Shown piece by piece: positions 8,486 to 16,919 of a stretch of 64,000 nt of DNA. Position 1 is the stretch's first letter; every line of letters begins with the position of its first letter. Source of the DNA: Hyphomicrobiales bacterium (GTDB lineage: Bacteria; Pseudomonadota; Alphaproteobacteria; Rhizobiales; Beijerinckiaceae). The stretch covers positions 558,001 to 622,000 of the forward strand of contig CAKNFJ010000002.1 in NCBI GenBank assembly GCA_930633495.1. Direction: 5' to 3'. The notes below the pieces were generated by a model that had not been told where the DNA came from, searched no databases, and saw nothing but the letters and a program-made list of their open reading frames with translations. The position numbers and the translations under genes are program-made.

Positions 8486-8830
8486 CTAGCTCTTCTTGGC
8501 GAGGGCGCGTTCCACGAGCAAATTCATGGTTGCTGCGACGACCTCACGAGGCCAACCGGCGCGCACGGATTTCAGAAACAGCGAATGAACTGATGCGTAC
8601 ATCGCGTCGGAGCAATCAGCGAGGGCTTCGCTATCAGATGCCCATGTCTGTGTCTCAGGCGACAAGATGTGCTGTCGAAGCATCGCCCCGATAAACGCCT
8701 GGACGTGCTCTGGCGGGCCGATTCTGGCCCAGTTCTGTACGGTCCGCAGCTTCACCCGGAACTCTCTCGCGAAGCTCGTTTGGGTGTACCCCAGTTTATT
8801 GAGTGCTGCTTTGAAAGCGGCCCCGTCCAT
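8486..8830 (-). CDS. helix-turn-helix DNA-binding protein, 114 aa
   Basis: Residues about 4-36 read as a Cro/C1-type helix-turn-helix: FKAALNKLGYTQTSFAREF then a recognition helix containing RTVQNWARIGPP. The C-terminal half is helical and may serve for dimerisation. It is transcribed away from the TIM-barrel gene at 9092, and the 261 bases between would hold both promoters. Target unknown. Confidence 0.65.
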   Translation of the reverse strand: MDGAAFKAALNKLGYTQTSFAREFRVKLRTVQNWARIGPPEHVQAFIGAMLRQHILSPETQTWASDSEALADCSDAMYASVHSLFLKSVRAGWPREVVAATMNLLVERALAKKS

Positions 8831-9091
8831 CCATCAGCACCTACAGGAGCTCATCGGGTCGTGAACGCATGCGAACAAGGATCTTCTTCCCGACCGTATA
8901 CGTACGCCGCACGTTCGGGGAAGCCTCCGCCATAAATACATGACGTCGACGAATTACTGGCTATCCACCAATCCGTTCGCCGGGACCTTGATCAAGCGTC
9001 CGTCCCTGCTGATCCTGCGAGTCCCAGTTTGCTCGACATGTCTCAACTTGGAGGCGATGGCGCGTGATGCTCTCGAAAATCGGATCAATCG
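8831..9091. other. divergent intergenic region, 261 bases
   Basis: The region separates a minus-strand regulator gene from a plus-strand gene. It contains a nearly palindromic GTATACGTAC near 8898-8907. No open frame with a ribosome-binding site is evident. It probably contains two divergent promoters, which I cannot place with confidence. Confidence 0.35.
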
Positions 9092-9823
9092 ATGAAAAGC
9101 TCAGCTCTCTGCGTCATCCCGGTGATCCATCACGTCGAAACCGGTCTCACCCTTGAGCAAGCGGGACTGGCGTTCGAACTCGGCGCCGATGGCGTCTTTC
9201 TGATCTCGCACCACGATGACGACGCGAGTTTGATCCCCCTGGCCAAGCAAATCCGCCACGATCGGCCGAGGGCCTGGCTCGGGATCAATTTCCTCTCGAT
9301 GGGCCTCCCGGCTGCCTTCAGGCTCGTGATCGACAGTGACGTTCGGATCGATGGCCTTTGGTCCGACCGTCCTGGGGTGAGCTCCCAGGGTTATGAAACC
9401 GAAGCGCTTCACCTGGCTACCTACCGAGCGTTGCTCGATGACGCCGGCCGGCCGGCTCCCACCATTTTTGCATCGGTTGCCTTCAAATATCAGCCGCTCG
9501 AACACGATCCTGGACTTGCGGCTGCGAAAGCGCTGGAACTCGGCTTCGTCCCCACGACCAGCGGCTCCGGCACCGGATCTGCCCCCTCGCTTTCCAAGAT
9601 CGAGGACATTCGGCGAGCGATCGGCCCTGAAGCGCCGTTGGCCTGTGCCAGCGGGATGACTCTCGAAAATATCGCTACCTTTGCCCCGCTGCTCTCCCAT
9701 GCGCTCGTGGCGACCGGCGTCTCCCGTGACGAGCATCACTTCGATGCGCAGCGCCTCGAAGCGTTCATTCACATGGCGCGAGCCGCGAGCGGGCGACGGG
9801 CCTCTCTCACCGAAGCCGTGTGA
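9092..9823 (+). CDS. TIM-barrel protein, BtpA-like
   Basis: The pattern of alternating strands and helices, starting CVIPVIHHVETG, with D/E-containing strand ends and a late TTSGSGTG segment followed by an IEDIRRAIG helix and CASGMT, fits a phosphate-binding TIM barrel of the BtpA type, in which TGSGTG-like and G-G-T loops hold a phosphate. The 243-residue length fits. BtpA has been linked to photosystem I accumulation in cyanobacteria; in other bacteria the substrate is unknown. It resembles phosphoribosyl-handling barrels, but a specific reaction cannot be assigned. Confidence 0.55.
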   Translation: MKSSALCVIPVIHHVETGLTLEQAGLAFELGADGVFLISHHDDDASLIPLAKQIRHDRPRAWLGINFLSMGLPAAFRLVIDSDVRIDGLWSDRPGVSSQGYETEALHLATYRALLDDAGRPAPTIFASVAFKYQPLEHDPGLAAAKALELGFVPTTSGSGTGSAPSLSKIEDIRRAIGPEAPLACASGMTLENIATFAPLLSHALVATGVSRDEHHFDAQRLEAFIHMARAASGRRASLTEAV

Positions 9824-9870
9824 CGGACGCTGACGTCCGGTGGGGATGCAAAGCATTCCGGCTTTCACGC

Positions 9871-9891
9871 CGGCCGAGTAGGCTTCGGCCG
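9871..9891. repeat. perfect 7-bp inverted repeat between two plus-strand genes
   Basis: CGGCCGA at 9871-9877 pairs with TCGGCCG at 9885-9891 across a 7-base spacer. No T-run follows. It may be an RNA hairpin attenuating read-through from the TIM-barrel gene. Confidence 0.3.
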
Positions 9892-9924
9892 TAAGCGCGA
9901 TCGCTCGGAGTGCGGGGGAAGGGC

Positions 9925-10293
9925 TTGAAACCATCCGAGATCATCGACTGGGCGCTCACCCATGGCTTCCGCGCGACCGGCACCAACGCGTTCTCGTGCC
10001 GGTACGAGGAGCTGGATTATCAAATCCTGATCCAGCGTGACGCCTATGTCCTGAACCGCAAGCTGCCTGGTGGCGCCATCCAGACCCGCTCCAAGGCGGG
10101 CTTCGACGGCCTCCACATCGACGAATTCGGCATGCTTCAAGGCGGCGGCCTCGCCGAGGCGTTCGTTCGCAAGCACTGGCGGGACAGCCTGCCGATGCCA
10201 CCTTGGATCACCCCCGAGTACCGGGATCACGCCATCAACATGATGATCCCGGACTGGGAGGCGCGCATCTCCGGCTTCTCGCCGGCCCCCTGA
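9925..10293 (+). CDS. hypothetical protein, about 122 aa
   Basis: A TTG at 9925, directly after GGGGAAGGGC, gives MKPSEIIDWALTHGF; a GTG at 9910 would add five residues. The protein is small, soluble and aromatic-rich, with no recognised domain. It converges on the damaged trpS gene. Confidence 0.55.
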   Translation: MKPSEIIDWALTHGFRATGTNAFSCRYEELDYQILIQRDAYVLNRKLPGGAIQTRSKAGFDGLHIDEFGMLQGGGLAEAFVRKHWRDSLPMPPWITPEYRDHAINMMIPDWEARISGFSPAP

Positions 10294-10331
10294 GGCCTTC
10301 TAGACCAGAACGGGCATCCCCAGCGCAGACC

Positions 10332-11165
<834 letters not shown>

Positions 11166-11212
11166 TCACTCCTGCTTGTGGAGCGCGCGCCCGACGGGAG
11201 AGGCAATAAACA

Positions 11213-11244
11213 AAGGGGCCTAACTCCTGCCGGAGCGGCCCCTT
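11213..11244 (-). terminator. intrinsic terminator in the trpS leader (attenuator)
   Basis: On the minus strand AAGGGGCC (11244-11237) pairs with GGCCCCTT (11220-11213); the loop holds a second stem, CTCC/GGAG. It is followed at once by TGTTTATT, so the RNA ends in a U-rich tract. It lies between the leader peptide and the trpS start, the place of a transcription attenuator. Confidence 0.75.
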
Positions 11245-11286
11245 GGACGATCTCGTTTGCACACGGATTTCCTCAGCCCGCCCAGA

Positions 11287-11334
11287 TCAGACGAGCGGCC
11301 ACCACTGGCGAGAAGGAGTCGCGAACGAGTTCAT
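11287..11334 (-). CDS. trp leader peptide with tandem Trp codons
   Basis: A 15-codon frame reads MNSFATPSRQWWPLV and stops at 11287. Two adjacent TGG codons lie near its end, as in known trp leader peptides of enterobacteria and rhizobia. About 42 bases further on comes an intrinsic terminator and then trpS. Ribosome stalling at the Trp codons when charged tRNA-Trp is scarce would be expected to prevent termination. No strong Shine-Dalgarno is visible, so the ATG is less certain than the Trp-Trp arrangement. Confidence 0.7.
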   Translation of the reverse strand: MNSFATPSRQWWPLV

Positions 11335-11417
11335 GCGGCATTTGTCGCCGCTTCACCCTCATTGGTCAAGCGGCCTTCCATGGCTAACCCGATGGGCGAG
11401 CATCATCCAATATTAAC

Positions 11418-11437
11418 TTAACGGGAACACCCGTTAA
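11418..11437. promoter_or_regulatory. perfect palindrome TTAACGGG-AACA-CCCGTTAA
   Basis: An 8-bp perfect inverted repeat with a 4-base spacer lies in the divergent region between the trpS leader and the plus-strand gene at 11525. The spacing and symmetry suit a dimeric repressor operator; a short hairpin is the alternative. Confidence 0.4.
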
Positions 11438-11524
11438 AACTAGCGTGACTCCTTTTGCTCTAACGTGGTATGTCCGACGAAGGACGCAGCACTTTCGCTG
11501 CCTTGCTGTATAAGGATACGCCAA

Positions 11525-12043
11525 ATGGAGAATGACGCTATTTTGGAAGCCGCCGTTCGCGCACAGATTGGGCGGCTTGAAGCCGAGATTCTTCCCCTGT
11601 TCGAGAAGTGGAAGGTCGCGAGAGATCATCTTGTGAGCCTGACGGGCGAGCCCTACGAAATCGGCACTGATATCGAAAATCAGCTGGGTGGCGGACCACG
11701 CATGCGCCCCCGCGCCGTCGCTCCAAATCTTGCTCAAGCCGCCCCCGCTGGGGATGACCGAGCCTACCACAGTCGCCAATTCAACCAAAAGGTAGTGGAT
11801 GAGGCTGTCACGATAATCGAGGCGCACGGCGCCCCGCTTTCGGCCCCCGAAATCCATCGGAAACACTCGAAGCAGAATCAGGTGCCTACCGAGGTTCTCT
11901 ACCGATTGCTGTATAATAGAGTGACTTCGGGATCGCTTATGTCGCTTGGCGGAGCCTTCTGGATGGAGGGAAAGGATCTGCCGGCGGGAGATTGGGATCT
12001 GGCCAATGCAAAGAGGTCGAAGAAGCGCGGGGAGGAAATCTAG
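11525..12043 (+). CDS. hypothetical protein with N-terminal coiled coil and C-terminal winged-helix-like region, 172 aa
   Basis: The ATG at 11525 (MENDAILEAAV) is preferred to the open frame upstream. Residues about 5-40 form a charged helix likely to be a coiled coil. The C-terminal half (KVVDEAVTIIEAHGAPLSAP through LYRLLYNRVTSGSLMSLGGAFW) reads as a winged-helix fold resembling the HARE/HTH domains that sense DNA. It is convergent with the sigma factor gene with a 4-base overlap of the ends. A regulator is likely; the target is unknown. Confidence 0.6.
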   Translation: MENDAILEAAVRAQIGRLEAEILPLFEKWKVARDHLVSLTGEPYEIGTDIENQLGGGPRMRPRAVAPNLAQAAPAGDDRAYHSRQFNQKVVDEAVTIIEAHGAPLSAPEIHRKHSKQNQVPTEVLYRLLYNRVTSGSLMSLGGAFWMEGKDLPAGDWDLANAKRSKKRGEEI

Positions 12044-12732
12044 CGAAGTGCCCTGCGACGCTTCAGCTTCTGTTCGAGGACGAACGACAGGACGAGATCG
12101 GCACCAAGCGACGTGGCGCCGGCGATCTCCGAGATCGCCTTCCCGCCTTCAAATAGGCGGGTGATCTGCCTAGCTTGCTCGCTGGTGATAGCGTCGCCCG
12201 GGTCGACTTGAAGCTCGGCCACGTCATCCTGATCTTCGCCGGCGAGGAAATCCCTCGCACGCTTGATCCGGCTCTTCACCGTCCCCATGGGGATATCGAA
12301 CCTCGCTGCAAGGTCCTCGTACGAGTCGCCATCGATGACCGAGATCATGATCTGCCTGACCTGCGGCGGTAGAAGCCGAAGGCGGGCCATCATCTCTCGC
12401 AGCTCGACGGCGTGGAGCTGCGCCGCGGGAAAGGGGATCACGCTCGCCAGCTGACCATCGATATCCTGAACCTCGCGCTTGGACTTGCGATAGTCCGATC
12501 GGACCGTGTTCACCATGATAGTCTGGAGCCAGGCCTGCAGCCGGGTGCCGGGCATGAAGCTGTGGTGATTCTTCAGTGCCTTCAGGATGACCGTCTGAAC
12601 GAGATCCTCGGCGGCGTCCCGGCCACGGACATAACCCAGCGCCGAGCGGAGCAGCGCCGGCCGCGCCGCTACGACATCGCGATCGAAGAGCGGGTCGCGC
12701 GCCGAGCTGTCACTGGCGAACGCGAGACTCAT
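12040..12732 (-). CDS. ECF-type RNA polymerase sigma factor
   Basis: Sigma region 2 spans about residues 22-88 (AEDLVQTVILKALKN, then FMPGTRLQAWLQTIMVNTV, the -10 recognition part) and region 4 about 108-163 (LPPQVRQIMI and MGTVKSRIKRAR, the -35 helix-turn-helix). A tail of about 65 residues beyond the usual end contains a further helix-turn-helix-like segment (TSEQARQITRLFEGGKAISE), which is unusual for small ECF factors. No anti-sigma gene is adjacent. Its ATG overlaps the stop of the ParB-like gene (ATGA), so the two are co-translated. Confidence 0.88.
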   Translation of the reverse strand: MSLAFASDSSARDPLFDRDVVAARPALLRSALGYVRGRDAAEDLVQTVILKALKNHHSFMPGTRLQAWLQTIMVNTVRSDYRKSKREVQDIDGQLASVIPFPAAQLHAVELREMMARLRLLPPQVRQIMISVIDGDSYEDLAARFDIPMGTVKSRIKRARDFLAGEDQDDVAELQVDPGDAITSEQARQITRLFEGGKAISEIAGATSLGADLVLSFVLEQKLKRRRALR

Positions 12733-13586
12733 GCCGCCTCCGCCATGAGAGCGCGATCAAGGACCTGGTAGAGCGAACGGGTGACGACCGCCTGCGTCGA
12801 AAGCTTCGAGCGCCGGCCTTCGATCAGAGCGTTGTCCAGAAGCGCCCCGAAATCGTAACCACGCAGCACCTTCAGCACCCGGTCCGGCTTGCTGGCGAAG
12901 CCCGGCTCGCTGTCGAAGACCGAGCACAGCCCTTTCACCAGGGAAGTCCGGACGAGGCCGACATTCTCGCCAGTCTTCGTGATGCACTGAAGCGCCAGCA
13001 CGAGGACGGAGCGGTCGACCTCGCGACGGAGCTTTTCGAGAGTGCCGACCGCGAGGGTTTCGCCTGCGACCATCTTTTCGCCGGGCACCGGATAACGGCA
13101 GATGGTGACGCCGCCCTCGGCGCAGAGACTGACGAGATCGAGCGCCTCATCGTCCCCGGCCGCAACGCGAGCTGCGTGGATCTGCAGGGGCGTCAACTTG
13201 GTGACAAGCCCATTGATCGCCGCAAATGCCCCTGCCTGTTGGGCCGGATCGGCATCAATCAGCATGCAGGGGACTTTTTGGATGCCGCGGAGAGCGGCTC
13301 CAGTGACTCGGTGCTGACCGTCGATGATCGCCCAGAGGTCGTCTGCCGCGTCAGCGGCGCGACTGACAAGAACGGTGCCGAAGCGCTGCCAGCTGAAATT
13401 ATTGGCGATGCGAACGACGTTTTTGGCGCCCTGCCGGGAGATGTCGCGCTGATAGCGAGGATCGACCACGAGCTCGGCGATGTCGATCCACATCAGCTTC
13501 GGCTCGGTCCCGAATTCCGCCACCAGGTCGGACTGGATCAGCGAAGCGAACGGGGTGATATCGATCGGGCGGTAGGCGACGGTCAT
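12729..13586 (-). CDS. ParB/Srx-fold DNA-associated protein (DUF6551-like)
   Basis: The N-terminal half shows the ParB-type fold: an initial PRYQRDIS strand region, then LWAIIDGQHRVTGAALRGI, equivalent to the ParB/sulfiredoxin GxxR nucleotide-binding motif, and PCMLIDADPAQQAGAFAAIN. This combination is known from plasmid-associated ParB-like proteins of rhizobial replicons. No ParB helix-turn-helix or adjoining parA gene is seen, so a partition role is unlikely. It is the upstream partner of the sigma factor in a coupled pair. Confidence 0.6.
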   Translation of the reverse strand: MTVAYRPIDITPFASLIQSDLVAEFGTEPKLMWIDIAELVVDPRYQRDISRQGAKNVVRIANNFSWQRFGTVLVSRAADAADDLWAIIDGQHRVTGAALRGIQKVPCMLIDADPAQQAGAFAAINGLVTKLTPLQIHAARVAAGDDEALDLVSLCAEGGVTICRYPVPGEKMVAGETLAVGTLEKLRREVDRSVLVLALQCITKTGENVGLVRTSLVKGLCSVFDSEPGFASKPDRVLKVLRGYDFGALLDNALIEGRRSKLSTQAVVTRSLYQVLDRALMAEAA

Positions 13587-13792
13587 GCTTCAGTCCTCCG
13601 GCAGGCGATCTCGAATCCTTCACGATCGACGATTGCAGCTCTGTCGAATCAAAGCGCTGTCGATGAAAGGCACCATCGGGGACATGCGCCGCGGCCGTGG
13701 GCGCAAGGAATGCGTGGATGGACCTTGCATCAATCCTTGGATGAAGGAACGGTTAGAGAGATGATCTGCGGAATTCCCGCTTCAGGATTCCC

Positions 13793-14809
13793 ATGCTCAG
13801 CTCCCTCATCGACCGTCTCCCGGCCGCCTCGGCCCGCAAGCTCAACATGCTCATGCTGCGCCGGGGCGGGCCCGTCACGCCACGGACCGGGCACATCAAC
13901 CACATCCTGCCGAGGCTGATCCCCAACCGCATCGGCCTCGCAGCCGGGTTCGATCCATCCGCGCAGGCGCCGGCAGCGTGGCAGCGTCTCGGTTTCGGAT
14001 TTGCCGAGCTCGGCTCGGTGACCGTCAACCCGAAGAACGCCGGAAAGGCGGGCCGGGAATGGCGCGTCGGCGATCGCGGGCTCATCCATTCCGGCGAGTT
14101 CGGCAATCCTGGCCTGACCGTCTTCGCGGAGAACCTGAAGGCTTTCCGCGACAGCGATGGCGGAAGCGACTTCTGCGTCGGCGCGAACATCCTCTCGCCA
14201 GACGGACGCGGTAACGAGATCCGCATGCTGGGCCAGGCGCTGGTCGACCTCGTCGACTACTTCGCCATCAATGCCTCTTGCCCGAACACCACGATGATTC
14301 AGACCGCGCTGTCTGGCCCCATCCGAGAGATCAAGGCGCTCGCAGGCCCGGCCGGTGGAAAGCCGATCCTGGTGAAGATCGAGCCGACCGTTCGACTGGA
14401 CGTGCTCGAAGCTATGATCGAGGGTTTCCTCATGGCTGGCGCCACAGGCTTCGTTGCCGGCAGCAGCCTCTCCTCCCACAGCCGCGACCTGCTCCCAGGC
14501 GTCGCCCTGCCTTGGCCGGAGCGCCGCGGGCCACACCCGGTCAAGTTCGGCGCCTTCTCGGGCCCCGAGCTCCGCGACGTTAATCTCGCGATGGTCGCGA
14601 CGCTCCGCCGGCTGGCTCCAGACGCGATCATTATCGCAAGCGGCGGTATCCATGAGAAATCGGACCTGGAGGATTATCTCGGCGCCGGTGCTGATCTCTT
14701 CCAGATCCACACCGCGCTCGCCCGCGGCGGTCCGCAAGCGGTCGCGCGGCTCATCCAAGCGGACGGCGAGATCGGATCTCGCGAAACCGCTCTTCAGGCG
14801 GCGGAATAG
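13793..14809 (+). CDS. pyrD: divergent dihydroorotate dehydrogenase-like flavoprotein
   Basis: Dihydroorotate dehydrogenases oxidise dihydroorotate to orotate with FMN. The 338-residue protein follows the class 2 (membrane, quinone) layout: NRIGLAAGFD (45-54), LGFGFAELGSVT (66-77), YFAINASCPNT (156-166), VKIEPT (194-199) and ASGGI (282-286). Class 2 enzymes have Ser-Ser-Pro-Asn-Thr; here the catalytic position is Cys163, as in class 1 enzymes. The NRMGFNN orotate loop is replaced by HSGEFGNPG and the conserved NTT by GSS. It may act on another substrate. SD AGGA precedes the ATG. The next gene starts 2 bases after its stop. Confidence 0.75.
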   Translation: MLSSLIDRLPAASARKLNMLMLRRGGPVTPRTGHINHILPRLIPNRIGLAAGFDPSAQAPAAWQRLGFGFAELGSVTVNPKNAGKAGREWRVGDRGLIHSGEFGNPGLTVFAENLKAFRDSDGGSDFCVGANILSPDGRGNEIRMLGQALVDLVDYFAINASCPNTTMIQTALSGPIREIKALAGPAGGKPILVKIEPTVRLDVLEAMIEGFLMAGATGFVAGSSLSSHSRDLLPGVALPWPERRGPHPVKFGAFSGPELRDVNLAMVATLRRLAPDAIIIASGGIHEKSDLEDYLGAGADLFQIHTALARGGPQAVARLIQADGEIGSRETALQAAE

Positions 14810-14811
14810 CC

Positions 14812-15558
14812 ATGCCCAATCGGGTCCTCGTCGGATCGCATTGGCATGTCATCAATGCCGAGTACCTCGCCGGCGCCCGTGCTGCCCGGCTGTCGCTGCC
14901 TCGCGTCCGCGGCGCGAGCGAAGCCTTCAGCTACGGCTATGAGAACGAGAATTCCGGGCAGCACTGCCGCTTCGGCATCGACCTTCTCACCGCCCCTGAC
15001 CTCGGGACGTCCTTCGACATCGATCACGCAGGCAACAGCGTGCCCTATATCGATCGCCTTCTCGCAGCCACTGGCGCAGCCGCCGTCGCTGATCAGATCT
15101 TCCCCAAGATGAGCGACGGACACCCTCTCTTCTCGACGCCGGCCGACATGAAGCGGCGGTTTCTGGAGCACGGGATCCTGCTCTCGACACATGCGTGCTC
15201 GCACCTCGCAAGGCAGGTGATCTTCGACTTCAACGCGGCGGGGTGCGCCCTCGAACCCGAGGAAGAGATCATCGCTGAAGGTCTCACCGAGGCACGACGA
15301 GACCTGCTGCTGGCTGTCGGCGACGTCGCGAACGATTACGATGGCTCGCCCCAGTCTCGCTTCGTATCTTATCGGGCTCGCCGTGGCCGCAGCTGGGCAG
15401 CAGCGACGGCGCAAAGAATGGCGCGTGACGGCCAGGGCTTCCTGGTGGGCATCACTGGCAACGGCTACATCAAGCTCACCCGCAAGGGCTGGACCGTCTA
15501 CCGGCGCCTCAAGGAGGCGCGCCAGCAGCTCGCGCCTGCTCCAGCGATGGGTGGCTAG
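14812..15558 (+). CDS. hypothetical protein, 248 aa
   Basis: The gene starts 2 bases after the DHODH-like gene, so the two share a transcript. The soluble protein has a Gly/Asn-rich N-terminal third and a C-terminal third ending in a basic helical segment (KGWTVYRRLKEARQQ). Two His-Ala-Cys-Ser-His residues (HACSH, about residue 126) could be a metal site. I recognise no family. Confidence 0.6.
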   Translation: MPNRVLVGSHWHVINAEYLAGARAARLSLPRVRGASEAFSYGYENENSGQHCRFGIDLLTAPDLGTSFDIDHAGNSVPYIDRLLAATGAAAVADQIFPKMSDGHPLFSTPADMKRRFLEHGILLSTHACSHLARQVIFDFNAAGCALEPEEEIIAEGLTEARRDLLLAVGDVANDYDGSPQSRFVSYRARRGRSWAAATAQRMARDGQGFLVGITGNGYIKLTRKGWTVYRRLKEARQQLAPAPAMGG

Positions 15559-15559
15559 C

Positions 15560-15733
15560 ATGGAAGCCATCGCTGGCCTCCTGGTCGCCTCTATCGCCGT
15601 CGCGGCGTGCCTGGCCCTTGAACGCTTCGGCAGCGCCCTTGTCATCACCAAGGGCACTCGCATCCGCCCCCGATTGTATGCCCTCGCACTCGGCCTCGTG
15701 GTTGGGCTGCTTTTCGCAATCGTCGTGGGCTGA
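15560..15733 (+). CDS. small membrane protein, 57 aa
   Basis: The ATG at 15560 lies one base beyond the upstream stop. Two hydrophobic segments (residues about 3-20 and 37-57) flank a short basic loop with KGTRIRPR. Coding is supported by position in the plus-strand run and codon use; function unknown. Confidence 0.45.
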   Translation: MEAIAGLLVASIAVAACLALERFGSALVITKGTRIRPRLYALALGLVVGLLFAIVVG

Positions 15734-15756
15734 TCCACGTTTTCCGGAGATCCACC

Positions 15757-15987
15757 ATGGACACACAGTCTTCCGACGCCCCGAGCCTCGCTGCCGGCAG
15801 CGCAGACGATATCCGCGCGCTCGGTTGGGCCGTCGCGGTCCACAACGACTATCGACTTGGCGGCGTCGCGCACACGTTCTGGCTCTTTACCAAGGGCGAG
15901 ATTGCTATCAAGGGGGAAGGGAACACCGACGCCGAGGCTCTCGACCAGGTCCGCGCTGCGATCGCGGCCCGAACAGCCGCGGTGTGA
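15757..15987 (+). CDS. hypothetical protein, 76 aa
   Basis: A CCGGAG precedes the ATG. The protein is a small alpha/beta domain with GGVAHTFWLFTKGEIAIKGE in the middle and an Ala-rich helix at the end. It resembles small conserved plasmid proteins, but I cannot name the family. Confidence 0.5.
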   Translation: MDTQSSDAPSLAAGSADDIRALGWAVAVHNDYRLGGVAHTFWLFTKGEIAIKGEGNTDAEALDQVRAAIAARTAAV

Positions 15988-16073
15988 TCCCTGCTCCTGC
16001 CGCCACCTGACGCGCTCGCGGCCTGCATGGCCCTGGAGTAATCTGAAGCGCGGAATCGAGCGCCGGGCGGATC

Positions 16074-16904
16074 ATGGGCATCAACATTACGCCAGAGATG
16101 GAAGAGCATTTGCGAGGCGCGTCCGACGCGGCCTCAGCGGTCTCCGGCTTGCTCTTCCACGGGACCTGCGAGACCTTCGATCTCATCGATGGCGGCGGCT
16201 ACGACGGCATGGTCTGGACGACCAATTCGCCGGCGATCGCGCAGACCTACATCCCCGTCAGCGGCATCGAAGCCATGGTATCTGCGCCTGACCGCTTCGG
16301 TTTGGATCAAGGCATCCGACCCGACGAGAGTAGATTTTGGCCGGCCTTCGCTATGCAAGAATGCGGTTTGGAGTTCGGCGATATCGAATGGTCACCGCAC
16401 GGGCAAGCGATGTCATGGGCTTTCAAGAAGCACGTCACCTATCGCGAGGCAGTGGCAGCCTTGGAGTCCCTCGGTTACGATCTCTCTGCCGGCCCTATCT
16501 GGGTGAGCCAGCAGATCATCGATGGGCGCACGCTGACGATGCCTGCCGATTGGCGAATGCCGGGTCGTCTCCTCTTCTGCAGGATGGATCCGAACTGGCG
16601 CTGGCTTGATATCAGCCGCGGCGACAGCGACCTGACGGATTTACAGTATCACGCTCACGAAGCCTTCGATCGCGCGGTCGTAGAGGGCTACGACGGGGTG
16701 ATCATCGATGACTTCGCCCAGCACCGCGTGCTCGGCAACGTCGGACACCGGTCCTGGGGACTGCTCCCTCGGACGGCGCAGGCCCTCACCTGGTCCGAGA
16801 TCCCTGCTTCGTCCACCAAAGATGCTCCCAGCCTTCTGGACATCCCTGGCGAATTTGAGGCTCTCTTTGAAGGATTGAAGCCGCAGTCGGCATTGTCCCG
16901 GTAG
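16074..16904 (+). CDS. ADP-ribosyltransferase-fold protein (putative)
   Basis: Residues 27-31 (LFHGT) and 48-60 (WTTNSPAIAQTYI) match the first two conserved elements of ADP-ribosyltransferases of the diphtheria-toxin/PARP-like H-Y type: a His beside Gly-Thr, then T--S--A--Y. The third element would be near GYDGVIIDDF (about residue 203), where an acidic residue sits in place of the usual Glu. These enzymes move ADP-ribose from NAD to proteins or nucleic acids. Activity is inference from motifs. SD GGCGGA precedes the ATG. It lies in the plus-strand run ending with dinB. Confidence 0.5.
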   Translation: MGINITPEMEEHLRGASDAASAVSGLLFHGTCETFDLIDGGGYDGMVWTTNSPAIAQTYIPVSGIEAMVSAPDRFGLDQGIRPDESRFWPAFAMQECGLEFGDIEWSPHGQAMSWAFKKHVTYREAVAALESLGYDLSAGPIWVSQQIIDGRTLTMPADWRMPGRLLFCRMDPNWRWLDISRGDSDLTDLQYHAHEAFDRAVVEGYDGVIIDDFAQHRVLGNVGHRSWGLLPRTAQALTWSEIPASSTKDAPSLLDIPGEFEALFEGLKPQSALSR

Positions 16905-16919
16905 CCCCGGAGGTTCCCC

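Noticed and set aside
11270..11360. A second short frame through the trpS leader (starting MRVKRRQMPHELV) in another phase
   Set aside because: It has a start but only one Trp codon; the Trp-Trp frame fits attenuation better.
11384..11866. 160-codon minus-strand frame overlapping the plus-strand winged-helix gene
   Set aside because: No ribosome-binding site or protein-like pattern; it conflicts with the better supported plus-strand gene and with the trpS leader region.
13730..14758. 342-codon minus-strand frame across the DHODH-like gene
   Set aside because: The plus-strand frame has clear FMN-enzyme motifs; the other is a shadow.
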